A stretch of 21,057 bases of DNA, taken from contig JAJRAE010000052.1 of assembly GCA_028682985.1 (NCBI GenBank), forward strand, positions 1 through 21,057, read 5' to 3'. The DNA is from Methanobacterium sp. GTDB lineage: Archaea; Methanobacteriota; Methanobacteria; Methanobacteriales; Methanobacteriaceae. The notes below the pieces were generated by a model. That model was not told where the DNA came from, made no database searches, and was given only the letters and a program-made list of their open reading frames with translations. Both the position numbers and the translations under genes were made by a program. Every line of letters starts with the position of its first letter. Position 1 is the first letter of the stretch. Below, in pieces: positions 8,010 through 16,529 of this stretch.

Positions 8010-8114
8010 GATGTGTCTCTTAATTTTATTATTCTTCGTTATATGTACCAGCAGTATATGGATCACCATCAAGTGTCTAAATAACATTACAGATCACTAA
8101 ATAATCACAGAAAT

Positions 8115-8133
8115 AAACGATAAATATATATAA
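8115..8133 (+). promoter_or_regulatory. histone gene promoter (BRE/TATA)
   Basis: A strong A-box, AAATATATATAA at 8122-8133, is preceded by a purine-rich BRE-like AAACGAT at 8115-8121. The predicted start is near 8155-8158, giving a leader of about 27 bases. GAGGTGAT at 8173-8180 is an excellent SD for the ATG at 8184. High expression of the histone is expected. Confidence 0.6.
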
Positions 8134-8181
8134 GAGTAGGACAACAGAGTAATATAATAAATATACAAAAATGAGGTGATT

Positions 8182-8387
<206 letters not shown>

Positions 8388-8694
8388 ACATTTTTCTCTA
8401 CTTTCTTTCTTTTTTTAAATTACATCTCAAATAATATTACAGATACCAACCATATCTATTTTAATATATTTCATTCCCCAGAATATTGATATTCGTAACT
8501 AAAAGTATATATATAATTGAAAGCTAAACATTTGAATGCTAATTTTGAACCTAAATTAATATACTTTATTCGAGTTTTAAAATTAGAGTACTAACTATTA
8601 GTCTGTGTTCAATTTAACAAATTTAATGCAGCTATGGTATAAGTCATTTAACTGATCCCGCAACAAACTTTTATTGTAATAAAATAAAAGTAAG
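8388..8694. other. non-coding gap between histone and L7Ae genes
   Basis: This gap starts with a pyrimidine/T-rich tract, 8390-8416, that probably terminates the histone transcript. TATA-like sequences are present near 8504-8515 (TATATATATAA) and near 8668-8689. I cannot decide which drives the L7Ae operon. If the first does, the leader is about 200 bases long. No ORF, tRNA or convincing terminator hairpin is seen in the middle part. Confidence 0.4.
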
Positions 8695-9113
<419 letters not shown>

Positions 9114-9129
9114 TCACAGAAAAGCTATA

Positions 9130-9165
9130 AATCCAATAGGGATTAGAACTTTTCTTATTTTTAAT
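9130..9165 (+). terminator. possible attenuating hairpin between rpl7ae and rps28e
   Basis: AATCC 9130-9134 pairs with GGATT 9140-9144 around a five-base loop and is followed by a U-rich stretch. It is small and could reduce read-through from rpl7ae into rps28e, or be coincidental. Confidence 0.2.
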
Positions 9166-9180
9166 TTGAAGGTGATTTAG

Positions 9181-9387
9181 ATGGACGATGGAACTCCTGC
9201 CGAAGTAATCGAAGTATTAAAGAGAACCGGTATGACCGGGGAAGTAATGCAGGTAAAATGCAGGATACTTGAAGGAAGAGATAAGGGTAGGATACTTACC
9301 AGGAACGTTATGGGGGCCATCAAAGAAGGCGATATTTTAATGTTGCTGGACACCATACGTGAAGCTAAGGAAATCCGTACACCCTAA
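9181..9387 (+). CDS. rps28e: 30S ribosomal protein S28e
   Basis: A 68-residue S1-like OB-fold protein of the small subunit, located near the mRNA exit region. The sequence shows the family signature: a TGMTGEVMQVKCRILEGRDKGR stretch forming the first strands, then ILTRNVMGAIKEGDILMLLDT. The C-terminus ends EAKEIRTP, close to the conserved REARRLR-type end. An AAGGTGAT SD stands at 9169-9176. It lies between L7Ae and L24e, as in many euryarchaea, and is almost certainly cotranscribed with L24e and Ndk. Confidence 0.95.
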   Translation: MDDGTPAEVIEVLKRTGMTGEVMQVKCRILEGRDKGRILTRNVMGAIKEGDILMLLDTIREAKEIRTP

Positions 9388-9405
9388 TAAAAAAGGTGTT
9401 TTATC

Positions 9406-9567
9406 ATGAGAACATGTTCATTCTGTGGAGAAGATATAGAAGATGGTACCGGCAAGATGTACGTAAAAAGGGACGGTACTGTATACTTTTTCTGCAGCAG
9501 TAAATGTGAGAAAAACAGGATTCAACTAAATAGAGTCCCCAGAAAGGTTAAGTGGGTAAAAAAGTAA
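9406..9567 (+). CDS. rpl24e: 50S ribosomal protein L24e
   Basis: A 53-residue zinc-binding ribosomal protein. Translation gives MRTCSFCGEDIEDGTGKMYV at the start. Four cysteines form the zinc site: CSFC at residues 4 and 7, and FCSSKC at 30 and 34. A basic tail, RVPRKVKWVKK, follows. All are characteristic of archaeal/eukaryotic L24e. The AAAGGTGTT SD at 9392-9399 precedes the ATG at 9406. It sits 18 bases after S28e and 12 before ndk, an operon-like spacing. The product is complete. Confidence 0.95.
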   Translation: MRTCSFCGEDIEDGTGKMYVKRDGTVYFFCSSKCEKNRIQLNRVPRKVKWVKK

Positions 9568-9579
9568 CAGGGTAAGAAA

Positions 9580-10038
9580 ATGAAAGAAATGAGCTTTCTG
9601 ATGCTTAAACCAGATGCAGTAAAGAGAAAACTCTCCGGTGAAATAATAAGCAGACTGGAGAATAAGGGACTTAAAATTGTAGCTGCCAAGATGTTGATCA
9701 TCACCCCGGAACTAGCAGAAAAACACTACGGCGAGCACAGTGAAAAACCATTCTTCAAAGACTTGGTGGATTACATCACATCCGGACCAGTGTTGGCCAT
9801 GGTGATTGAAGGCGGAGAATGCATCAGCCTCATAAGAAAGATGGTGGGCGCAACCAATCCTAAAGAAGCTTCTCTAGGAACAATAAGGGGCGATTATGCC
9901 ATTGATACTGGCCGAAATATTATTCACGCCTCAGATTCGCCTGCATCTGCTACAAGAGAGATAGCATTATTCTTCGATGATTCAGAAATTTGCAGTTACA
10001 CCCTGCCTGATGAAGAACTCATATACGAAGAGCCTTAA
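9580..10038 (+). CDS. ndk: nucleoside diphosphate kinase
   Basis: Transfers the gamma phosphate between nucleoside di- and triphosphates through a phosphohistidine, keeping GTP and CTP pools balanced. The 152 residues include the N-terminal FLMLKPDAVKR (residues 6-16), the Kpn-loop region and the active-site histidine His116 in the motif NIIHASDS, preceded by IRGDYAIDTGRN. The length is the family norm. The ATG at 9580 is preceded by a weak GGGTAAG SD; an in-frame ATG lies three codons later. Ndk between L24e and aIF5B is a conserved archaeal arrangement that couples GTP supply genes to translation genes. T8 at 10043-10050 just downstream may separate it partly from infB. Confidence 0.97.
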   Translation: MKEMSFLMLKPDAVKRKLSGEIISRLENKGLKIVAAKMLIITPELAEKHYGEHSEKPFFKDLVDYITSGPVLAMVIEGGECISLIRKMVGATNPKEASLGTIRGDYAIDTGRNIIHASDSPASATREIALFFDDSEICSYTLPDEELIYEEP

Positions 10039-10042
10039 TTAC

Positions 10043-10070
10043 TTTTTTTTACAGGCTTTAAACCTTTTTT
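10043..10070 (+). terminator. oligo-T tracts between ndk and infB
   Basis: T8 at 10043-10050 and T6 at 10065-10070 lie between ndk and infB. They could end a proportion of transcripts. The infB SD (GAGGAG, 10081-10086) follows. Confidence 0.3.
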
Positions 10071-10097
10071 AATTTTAATAGAGGAGTAAAGGTTAAT

Positions 10098-11876
10098 TTG
10101 AAGATTAGATCACCCATAGTTTCTGTTTTAGGTCATGTCGACCATGGAAAAACTACCCTGCTGGACTTCATCCGAGGCAGTGCCATAGCCCAGAAAGAAG
10201 CCGGCGGTATAACACAGCATATTGGAGCAACAGAAATACCCATGGAAGTAATAGAAGGCATATGCGGCGATTTTATCAAAAAACTGGATATAAAGGATAA
10301 AATGCCCGGTCTATTCTTCATCGACACCCCTGGTCATGAAGCTTTCACCACTCTACGTAAAAGAGGGGGGGCATTGGCGGATCTGGCCATTCTCATTGTT
10401 GATGTGACTGAAGGATTCAAGCCTCAGACCTATGAAGCCCTTAATATTCTTAAAATGTATAAAACTCCCTTCATAGTGGCTGCCAATAAAATAGATAAGA
10501 TATATGGATGGGAAATTAACCAGAACTCTAATTTTATGGAAACCTACCAGAAGCAGGCTGGCAGTGTTCAGGAGAAATTGGATACTAATATTTATAATCT
10601 AGTCGGAGTACTGCATGAGGAAGGATTCGAATCAGAGAGATTTGACCGGGTGCAGAACTTCGCCAAACAGATAAGCATTATCCCTATGAGTGCTAAAACT
10701 GGTGAAGGCATAGCTGAGTTACTGACTATGTTAATGGGATTAGCCCAGCAGTACCTCCAGAAGCAACTGCAAATTGAAGCAAACTCAGCAGCAAAAGGAA
10801 CTGTACTAGAGATTAAAGAAGAAACAGGGTTAGGAATAACCTTGGATGTGGTTATATATGATGGTATACTAAGAAAAGATGACACTATTGCCTTAACCAC
10901 AATAAACGACGTGATCACCACCAAAATTCGCTCCCTTCTCAAACCCCGTCCCCTGGAGGAAATCCGCGAATCAAAAAAACGCTTCCAGAAAGTTGATGAA
11001 GTAGTGGCAGCAGCCGGGGTTAAAATTGTAGCTCCTAAAATTGAGAATGTGATCTCTGGCTCACCCCTGCGGGTGGCTAAATCTGACATAGATGACGTGA
11101 GAAGAGAGATCCTCAAAGAGATTGAGAGCATTAAAATAGATACCCGAGAGATGGGTGTGCTGATAAAGGCAGATACCCTGGGTTCACTGGAGGCTCTGGT
11201 GAACATGCTCCGGGATATGGATATACCCATAAGAACCGCTGATATAGGTGATGTCTCCCGAAGAGATGTAGTAAATGCATCAATAGTTAAACAGGAAGAC
11301 CCCCTGCATGGTGTGATAATAGCTTTCAATGTCAAGGTTCTGCCCAGCGCCGCGGAAGAACTGAAAAACTCCGAGGTTAAACTCTTCCAAGCTGATGTGA
11401 TATACAAGCTAACCGAGGACTACGAGGACTGGCTTAAAGAAGCTGAGGAACGAAAGCAGGAAAAATGGTTGGAAGCCATAATAAGACCCGCAAAAATAAG
11501 AATAATACCTAAACTGGTGTTCAGATACAGCAAACCAGCCATAGCCGGAATTGAGGTTTTGGGAGGTACTGTGAAGAAAGATTACAAATTAATGCGGGAG
11601 GACGGCTCCTCAGTTGGAAAAGTGGAAAGTATGCAGGACAAAGGTGACAACCTTAAATCCATCTCCAAAGGACAGAAAGCAGCCATGGCTATTAAAGAAG
11701 CAGTTTTTGCCAGAGACTTCGAGGAAGGGGAAACTCTTTATGTTAATATTCCGGAGAAGCATTATAAAATACTAGAAACCCAACTTAAAGATAAGTTAAC
11801 TGAAGATGAACTAGAAATTCTCCACAAAGTAGAGGAGATAAAACGAAAAGATAACCCTCACTGGGGATTTCTATAA
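10098..11876 (+). CDS. infB: translation initiation factor IF-2/aIF5B
   Basis: A GTPase that promotes initiator tRNA placement and ribosomal subunit joining. The 592 residues equal the compact archaeal form, without the long N-terminal extension of bacterial and eukaryotic proteins. The G motifs are GHVDHGKT at 12-19, DTPGH at 76-80 and NKID at 130-133, with SAKTGEG as G5. Domain II, the alpha/beta/alpha domain III and the C-terminal beta-barrel that binds the aminoacyl end of initiator tRNA follow in order. There is no intein. The start is a TTG at 10098 with GAGGAG 11 bases upstream. The 3' end has AT-rich spacing before S6e. Confidence 0.97.
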   Translation: MKIRSPIVSVLGHVDHGKTTLLDFIRGSAIAQKEAGGITQHIGATEIPMEVIEGICGDFIKKLDIKDKMPGLFFIDTPGHEAFTTLRKRGGALADLAILIVDVTEGFKPQTYEALNILKMYKTPFIVAANKIDKIYGWEINQNSNFMETYQKQAGSVQEKLDTNIYNLVGVLHEEGFESERFDRVQNFAKQISIIPMSAKTGEGIAELLTMLMGLAQQYLQKQLQIEANSAAKGTVLEIKEETGLGITLDVVIYDGILRKDDTIALTTINDVITTKIRSLLKPRPLEEIRESKKRFQKVDEVVAAAGVKIVAPKIENVISGSPLRVAKSDIDDVRREILKEIESIKIDTREMGVLIKADTLGSLEALVNMLRDMDIPIRTADIGDVSRRDVVNASIVKQEDPLHGVIIAFNVKVLPSAAEELKNSEVKLFQADVIYKLTEDYEDWLKEAEERKQEKWLEAIIRPAKIRIIPKLVFRYSKPAIAGIEVLGGTVKKDYKLMREDGSSVGKVESMQDKGDNLKSISKGQKAAMAIKEAVFARDFEEGETLYVNIPEKHYKILETQLKDKLTEDELEILHKVEEIKRKDNPHWGFL

Positions 11877-11958
11877 TTTATTAAGACAGACTTTATTATA
11901 CATTTAAAAACAGATAAATAATAAGATAATAAAAAAGAAATTAAATGGAGGAAATAAA

Positions 11959-12336
11959 TTGGCATTTAAATTAGTTATTTCAGAAGGTAAAGACAGTCAT
12001 CAATTGGAAGTTCCAGCAACAGAATCCAAACCATTAGTAGGACTCCGTATTGGTGAGGAATTTGATGCTTCTAACATAGGTTTAAACGGTTACACCCTTA
12101 AAATTACAGGTGGAAGTGACAAAAACGGTTTTCCAATGAAAAAGGATGTAGATGGACCTAGAAGGATAAAAAGCCTATTAGCCGGAGGAACTGGTTTTAA
12201 ACCTAAAAGAGATGGTCAGCGCAGGAGAAAAACCGTGCGTGGAAACACCGTATCTGATGATATAGTACAGATAAGCGCTGTAGTTGCCCAGAAGGGTAAA
12301 AAAAGTATTGAAGAACTCTTAAAAACAGATGAGTAA
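11959..12336 (+). CDS. rps6e: 30S ribosomal protein S6e
   Basis: A 125-residue small-subunit protein. The family motifs are IGLNGYTLKITGGSDKNGFPM followed by GPRRIKSLLAGGTGF and a basic KPKRDGQRRRKTVRGNTV segment that contacts rRNA. Like other archaeal S6e it lacks the long phosphorylated C-terminal helix of the eukaryotic protein. The start is a TTG at 11959 with a full GGAGG at 11947-11951 seven bases before. The gene directly precedes aIF2-gamma with 17 bases between, the conserved archaeal pair, so the two are surely cotranscribed. Confidence 0.96.
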   Translation: MAFKLVISEGKDSHQLEVPATESKPLVGLRIGEEFDASNIGLNGYTLKITGGSDKNGFPMKKDVDGPRRIKSLLAGGTGFKPKRDGQRRRKTVRGNTVSDDIVQISAVVAQKGKKSIEELLKTDE

Positions 12337-12353
12337 ACTATTGGGGGTAAGTT

Positions 12354-13580
12354 GTGAAAACACATTCAGAAATTAACATAGGTCTGGTAGGACACGTAGA
12401 CCATGGGAAAACCACCTTAACTAAAGCACTATCAGGGGTATGGACTGATACCCATAGTGAAGAAACCAAAAGAGGTATCTCAATTCGATTAGGATATGCT
12501 GATATAACCTTCCGCAGATGCATGGAATGCCCCACACCCCAGTGCTTCACCACCTCCCTGGTATGTGAACACTGTGGAGAAGAAACTCAGGTCCTCAGAC
12601 AGGTTTCATTTGTAGACTCACCTGGACACGAAACTCTAATGGCCACCATGCTATCAGGAGCCGCCATAATGGATGGTGCAATACTGGTGATCGCTGCTAA
12701 TGAACCATGCCCCCAACCACAAACCAAGGAACACCTGATGGCCCTGGATGTTATCGGGGTTAAGGAAGTTATAGTGGTACAAAATAAGATAGACATAGTA
12801 TCACGGGAACGAGCCCTGGAAAGCTACCAGGAAATTCAGGAATTCATCAAGGGAACCTGTGCTGAAGATGCTCCCATCATACCGGTCTCTGCACAGCAGG
12901 GAGCAAACATAGACATACTTATAGAGATAATTCAGGAAAAAATACGCACACCCCGCCGTTCACTGCGTAAATCCCCACGCATGTACGTGGCCCGATCATT
13001 CGACATAAACAAGCCAGGCAGTCAACCAGAAGATATGGTGGGCGGAGTTATCGGAGGATCACTGGTCCAAGGAAAACTCAAAGTCGGTGAAGAGATAGAG
13101 ATCAAACCTGGAGTCCAGCTTAAAAAGAAGGGTAAAGATGAATGGACCAGTCTCTACTCTGAAGTAATCGGCCTAGTGGGTGGTGGTGAGAACGTGGATG
13201 AGATAGGTCCAGGAGGACTTATCGGTGTGGCCACCAAACTGGACCCCGCACTAACCAAAGCAGACTCTCTGTCCGGATCTGTTGCCGGTAAACCAGACAC
13301 GTTACCACCAGTGATCTATGAATTCACCATGAAAACCCACCTATTAGAGCGGGTAGTGGGAACCAAGGAAGAAAAAACTGTGGAACCAATTAAATCCTCA
13401 GAACCCCTGATGATCAACATCGGAACCTCCACCACCATAGGTGTGGTGACCAGCGCCCGTAAGAGCGTGGTTGATGTTAAACTCAAACTACCAGTATGCG
13501 CTGATGAAGGCCAAAGAGTAGCTTTAAGCAGAAGAGTAGGGGCCAGATGGAGGTTAATTGGATATGGAATCATTAAATGA
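12354..13580 (+). CDS. eif2g: translation initiation factor aIF2 gamma subunit
   Basis: The GTP-binding subunit of aIF2, which carries initiator Met-tRNA to the small ribosomal subunit. The protein has 408 residues. GHVDHGKT is at 13-20, DSPGHE begins at 88 and NKID is at 145-148. A zinc knuckle is inserted in the G domain with cysteines 56, 59, 64, 71 and 74 (CMEC..C..CEHC), of which four would bind zinc. Two beta-barrel domains follow. The GTG start at 12354 has GGGGGT about five bases upstream. The last 17 bases overlap the SD-equipped start of the next gene, and GGAGGT inside this gene's end (13549-13554) is that gene's SD, which suggests translational coupling. Confidence 0.97.
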   Translation: MKTHSEINIGLVGHVDHGKTTLTKALSGVWTDTHSEETKRGISIRLGYADITFRRCMECPTPQCFTTSLVCEHCGEETQVLRQVSFVDSPGHETLMATMLSGAAIMDGAILVIAANEPCPQPQTKEHLMALDVIGVKEVIVVQNKIDIVSRERALESYQEIQEFIKGTCAEDAPIIPVSAQQGANIDILIEIIQEKIRTPRRSLRKSPRMYVARSFDINKPGSQPEDMVGGVIGGSLVQGKLKVGEEIEIKPGVQLKKKGKDEWTSLYSEVIGLVGGGENVDEIGPGGLIGVATKLDPALTKADSLSGSVAGKPDTLPPVIYEFTMKTHLLERVVGTKEEKTVEPIKSSEPLMINIGTSTTIGVVTSARKSVVDVKLKLPVCADEGQRVALSRRVGARWRLIGYGIIK

Positions 13581-13961
13581 AGCTGTTTTAGACGCAAATT
13601 TTTAATGATGGCCGCCCAGTTCAACCTGGACCTGGCTGGCCAGCTTCAAGAAATCCTACCCCGACACCAATATACCGTGCCCTCTTTTATAATTGAAGAG
13701 CTTCGGAAAATAAAAGACAGATCAAATGGCAGGAACAAAGTAGCTGCTTCATTTGCCCTGAAAATCGCGTCTAACAAACCTTTAAAGATAAAAAACATTT
13801 CCTTAAAGGAAGATGAACAGGTAGATGATGCTCTTATCCGCATATCAACTGTTTTATGCACAAATGACCGGGATCTTAGAATAAAAGCCCGCAAAACGGG
13901 GATAACAGTTATATATCTTCGGCAGAGAAAATACCTGGCCGTTGATGGATACATACCATGA
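13564..13961 (+). CDS. PIN-domain nuclease (Fcf1/VapC9-like) with apparent -1 frameshift
   Basis: The best start is the ATG at 13564, ten bases after a GGAGG at 13549-13553. It encodes MESLNEAVLDANF and then meets TAA at 13603-13605. The -1 frame continues as LMMAAQFNLDLAG to 13961. Joined, the pieces give a PIN protein of about 132 residues with the usual VLDxNFLM opening and all likely acidic residues: Asp10, the glutamates of IIEEL, the DDALI aspartate and TNDRDL. The downstream frame alone (ATG 13605, 118 residues) has no SD and lacks the first catalytic aspartate. Relatives act in RNA cleavage or rRNA maturation. The break may be a missing T in a T5 run, a real mutation or programmed frameshifting at A_AAT_TTT (13596-13602). 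The neighbours are aIF2-gamma and ppa. Confidence 0.75.
13596..13642 (+). promoter_or_regulatory. candidate -1 frameshift signal in the PIN gene
   Basis: The slippery heptamer A_AAT_TTT at 13596-13602, in the phase of the upstream frame, is followed directly by TAA. After a six-base spacer comes a hairpin: 13609-13619 pairs with 13632-13642 at 10 of 11 positions (one C-C mismatch, one G-U) around a 12-base loop. The layout fits programmed -1 frameshifting. A one-base deletion would leave the same run of bases by chance. Confidence 0.35.
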
Positions 13962-13998
13962 AATTTTTAAGATCATCTAATTAAGGAGGAAACAAAAA

Positions 13999-14526
13999 AT
14001 GAATCTCTGGAAAGACATACCAACTGGACCATCCGCACCTGAAGTAATATACGCTGTTGTGGAAATCCCTAAGGGGTCAAGGAACAAATATGAATATGAT
14101 AAAGATAAAGAAGCCTTTGCACTAGACAGGGTTCTATACTCACCATTCCACTATCCAGCAGAATATGGTATAATACCACAGAGCCTGTGGGATGATGGAG
14201 ATCCCATGGACGTACTAGTAATTATGGACGAACCCACCTTTCCGGGCTGTGTAATAGACTGCCGACCCATCGGAGTGATGAGGATGATAGACAGTGGAGA
14301 CAGTGACGATAAAATATTAGCAGTACCCCTTAATGATATCCGCTATAAAGATGTAGAAGATATCAGTCAGGTACCTGAATCACTTCTAAATGAAATTGCC
14401 CATTTCTTTGAGGATTACAAGAAGTTAGAAGGTAAAACTACTGAAGTAAAAGGATGGGAAAACGCCGCAGCAGCGCGGAAAGCCATAGAACATTCAGTTG
14501 AATTATATAATAATATGGATGAATAA
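13999..14526 (+). CDS. ppa: inorganic pyrophosphatase, soluble family I
   Basis: Hydrolyses pyrophosphate released by polymerases, aminoacyl-tRNA synthetases and other activating enzymes. The 175 residues match the family I length. The metal-binding signature DDGDPMDVLV spans 65-74 with Asp66, Asp68 and Asp71. Earlier elements include EIPKGSRNKYEYD (22-34) and the FHYPAEYGIIP stretch at 50-60. DSGDSDDKILAVP follows with the further aspartates near 102-104, and the KKLEGK motif lies near the end. A strong AGGAGG SD stands at 13984-13989. It is probably cotranscribed with the aIF2-gamma/PIN pair upstream and with the polymerase genes downstream. Confidence 0.97.
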   Translation: MNLWKDIPTGPSAPEVIYAVVEIPKGSRNKYEYDKDKEAFALDRVLYSPFHYPAEYGIIPQSLWDDGDPMDVLVIMDEPTFPGCVIDCRPIGVMRMIDSGDSDDKILAVPLNDIRYKDVEDISQVPESLLNEIAHFFEDYKKLEGKTTEVKGWENAAAARKAIEHSVELYNNMDE

Positions 14527-14597
14527 AGAAATTTATAATAATAAGAGAGGAAAGTTTATTTCAATTAAATTTTCCAAGTAAAAATAGAGGGATTTAT

Positions 14598-15200
<603 letters not shown>

Positions 15201-15202
15201 AA

Positions 15203-15385
15203 ATGGTTACCAAAGCATGCACCCGATGTCACAGAATCATGGAAGAAGACAGATGCGCTATCTGTAATGTCGCAAGCTCCAGAAACTGGAGCGGATTCCT
15301 AATCGTGGTTGATCCAGAAAAATCAGATATAGCCCAAGAATTAAAGATAACCTTACCTGGAGAATACGCTCTGAGGGTCAGATAG
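15203..15385 (+). CDS. spt4: transcription elongation factor Spt4 (RpoE'')
   Basis: A 60-residue zinc-ribbon protein, partner of Spt5/NusG. The heterodimer binds the polymerase clamp and increases processivity. Zinc cysteines are 6, 9, 18 and 21 (CTRC and CAIC), followed by the conserved SRNWSGFLIVVDPEKS segment that forms the Spt5-facing sheet. AGGAAG in the end of rpo7 is the SD. The stop codon TAG shares its last base with the GTG start of the following kinase gene, indicating coupled translation. The rpo7-spt4 pair is a conserved archaeal arrangement. Confidence 0.95.
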   Translation: MVTKACTRCHRIMEEDRCAICNVASSRNWSGFLIVVDPEKSDIAQELKITLPGEYALRVR

Positions 15386-15918
15386 TGCTACATTTAAAGG
15401 AGGAAGAAAGAGGAGCATTTAAAAAACCCTTTGGAGAATTACATTCCTCCATAACAGAGATAAAGAAAACTCTGAAAAAATATAAAAACAACCACCAACT
15501 TATAATTTCCATTGGAGATGCCACCACATCAAACCTCATAAAGGAGGATATAACACCAGATATTGGTATTATAGACAACCAGATTGAGAGAAAAAGATCT
15601 CCACTGGACAACCAGTTTGGTTATGATCATGTTCAATTAAACGCAGCAAACCCCCCAGGAACCATCACCCCAGAACTTTGTAAAATCATCAAAAAGGCCA
15701 TCGGCCTTTATCTATCCGGATTCAAAATCCTGATAGTGGTGGAGGGTGAAGAAGACCTGGCTGTTATGCCCTGCGTAATCACCGCCCCACCTGGAACGGT
15801 TGTACTCTACGGTCAACCTGGAGAGGGTGTGGTACTCTGTGAAGTTGATAAATTTAAAGATAAAACAAAAGATTTTGAGGATAAATTTGAAGGAGAATTA
15901 CCATGGAAATCAATATAA
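15385..15918 (+). CDS. GTP-dependent dephospho-CoA kinase (DUF359 family)
   Basis: Catalyses the last step of archaeal coenzyme A synthesis, phosphorylating dephospho-CoA with GTP; the DUF359 family was assigned this role in Thermococcus. The 177 residues carry family motifs: KPFGELH near 14-20, ISIGDATTSNL near 41-51, a PDIGIIDNQIERK segment with the acidic GIIDNQ, NPPGTIT near 89-95, VEGEEDLAVMP and GQPGEGVV. It is unrelated to bacterial CoaE and has no P-loop. The GTG start overlaps the spt4 stop by one base, with GAGGGT (15373-15378) as SD. The 3' end overlaps rps24e by 16 bases, so it is embedded in the transcription/ribosome operon. Confidence 0.9.
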   Translation: MLHLKEEERGAFKKPFGELHSSITEIKKTLKKYKNNHQLIISIGDATTSNLIKEDITPDIGIIDNQIERKRSPLDNQFGYDHVQLNAANPPGTITPELCKIIKKAIGLYLSGFKILIVVEGEEDLAVMPCVITAPPGTVVLYGQPGEGVVLCEVDKFKDKTKDFEDKFEGELPWKSI

Positions 15919-16208
15919 CCCAGAAAACCGAAAATCCACTCTTAAACAGGACTGAAATAGAATTTGAATGCACCTACCAAGGTGAATCAACTCCCAAAAT
16001 ATTAGAAGTGAAAAGCAGACTAGTTGCAGTTTTAGATGTTGATAAAAATCTCCTGGTAGTGGATAAACTAAAACCACAGTTTGGGGAAGGAAAAGCGCTG
16101 GGATATGCTAAACTATACGATTCTGCCGAAAGCCTGTCTTCCATCGAAAGGAAGCATGTTCTGGAGAAAAACCAGGAAGCAGTAAAAGAAGAAGCTGAAG
16201 AAGAATAA
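15903..16208 (+). CDS. rps24e: 30S ribosomal protein S24e
   Basis: A 101-residue small-subunit protein. The sequence starts MEINITQKTENPLLNRTEIE, with the family NPLLNR motif. The central GKALGYAKLYDSAES matches the conserved GxAxGYAxVYDs block, followed by an acidic helical tail ending EEAEEE. The start ATG at 15903 lies inside the preceding kinase gene, with AGGAG at 15891-15895 as SD, so translation is coupled. It is followed 99 bases later by S27ae, its usual archaeal companion. Confidence 0.96.
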   Translation: MEINITQKTENPLLNRTEIEFECTYQGESTPKILEVKSRLVAVLDVDKNLLVVDKLKPQFGEGKALGYAKLYDSAESLSSIERKHVLEKNQEAVKEEAEEE

Positions 16209-16307
16209 AAAATATCCAGCAAATGGGTAAAATAAATAAATCAGCGCAGAATAAGAATAATAAATTTATAATAACCAATTTTAACCAGATCTAAGGAGGA
16301 TATATGT

Positions 16308-16472
16308 ATGAAGAAATGTGAACTCTACGAGGTTAAAGATAATAAAATCATACGAAAAAATCCTGAATGTGTCCGATGCTCCCATGGAGTCTTCATGGCT
16401 GACCACGGCGACAGATATGCCTGTGGTAAATGCGGATACACTGAATGGAAAACCAAAGATAAAAAAACATGA
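16308..16472 (+). CDS. rps27ae: 30S ribosomal protein S27ae
   Basis: A 54-residue zinc-finger ribosomal protein, the archaeal equivalent of the S27a part of the eukaryotic ubiquitin fusion. Translation gives MKKCELYEVKDNKIIRKNPE at the start. CVRC at residues 21 and 24 and CGKC at 39 and 42 form the zinc site, with the typical HGVFMADHGDRYACGKCGYTEW block. GGAGG at 16296-16300 is the SD for the ATG at 16308; the ATG at 16304 runs into a stop after five codons. A TATA-like AAATTTATAATAA near 16262-16274 may add an internal promoter. It ends the ribosomal cluster. Confidence 0.95.
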   Translation: MKKCELYEVKDNKIIRKNPECVRCSHGVFMADHGDRYACGKCGYTEWKTKDKKT

Positions 16473-16529
16473 TTTTTAATTTATTAAATGATTTATTTTT
16501 AATTTAAAAATTCAGGTGGTTTCAGTTTT

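Noticed and set aside
10592..11407. Long open frame on the minus strand inside infB
   Set aside because: It is antisense to well-conserved aIF5B coding sequence, is Ser/Thr/Ile-rich as expected for a shadow frame and has no SD.
13605..13961. Intact 118-residue PIN gene starting at the ATG at 13605
   Set aside because: It has no SD and lacks the first strand with the catalytic aspartate, which is encoded just upstream in the other frame with a good SD.
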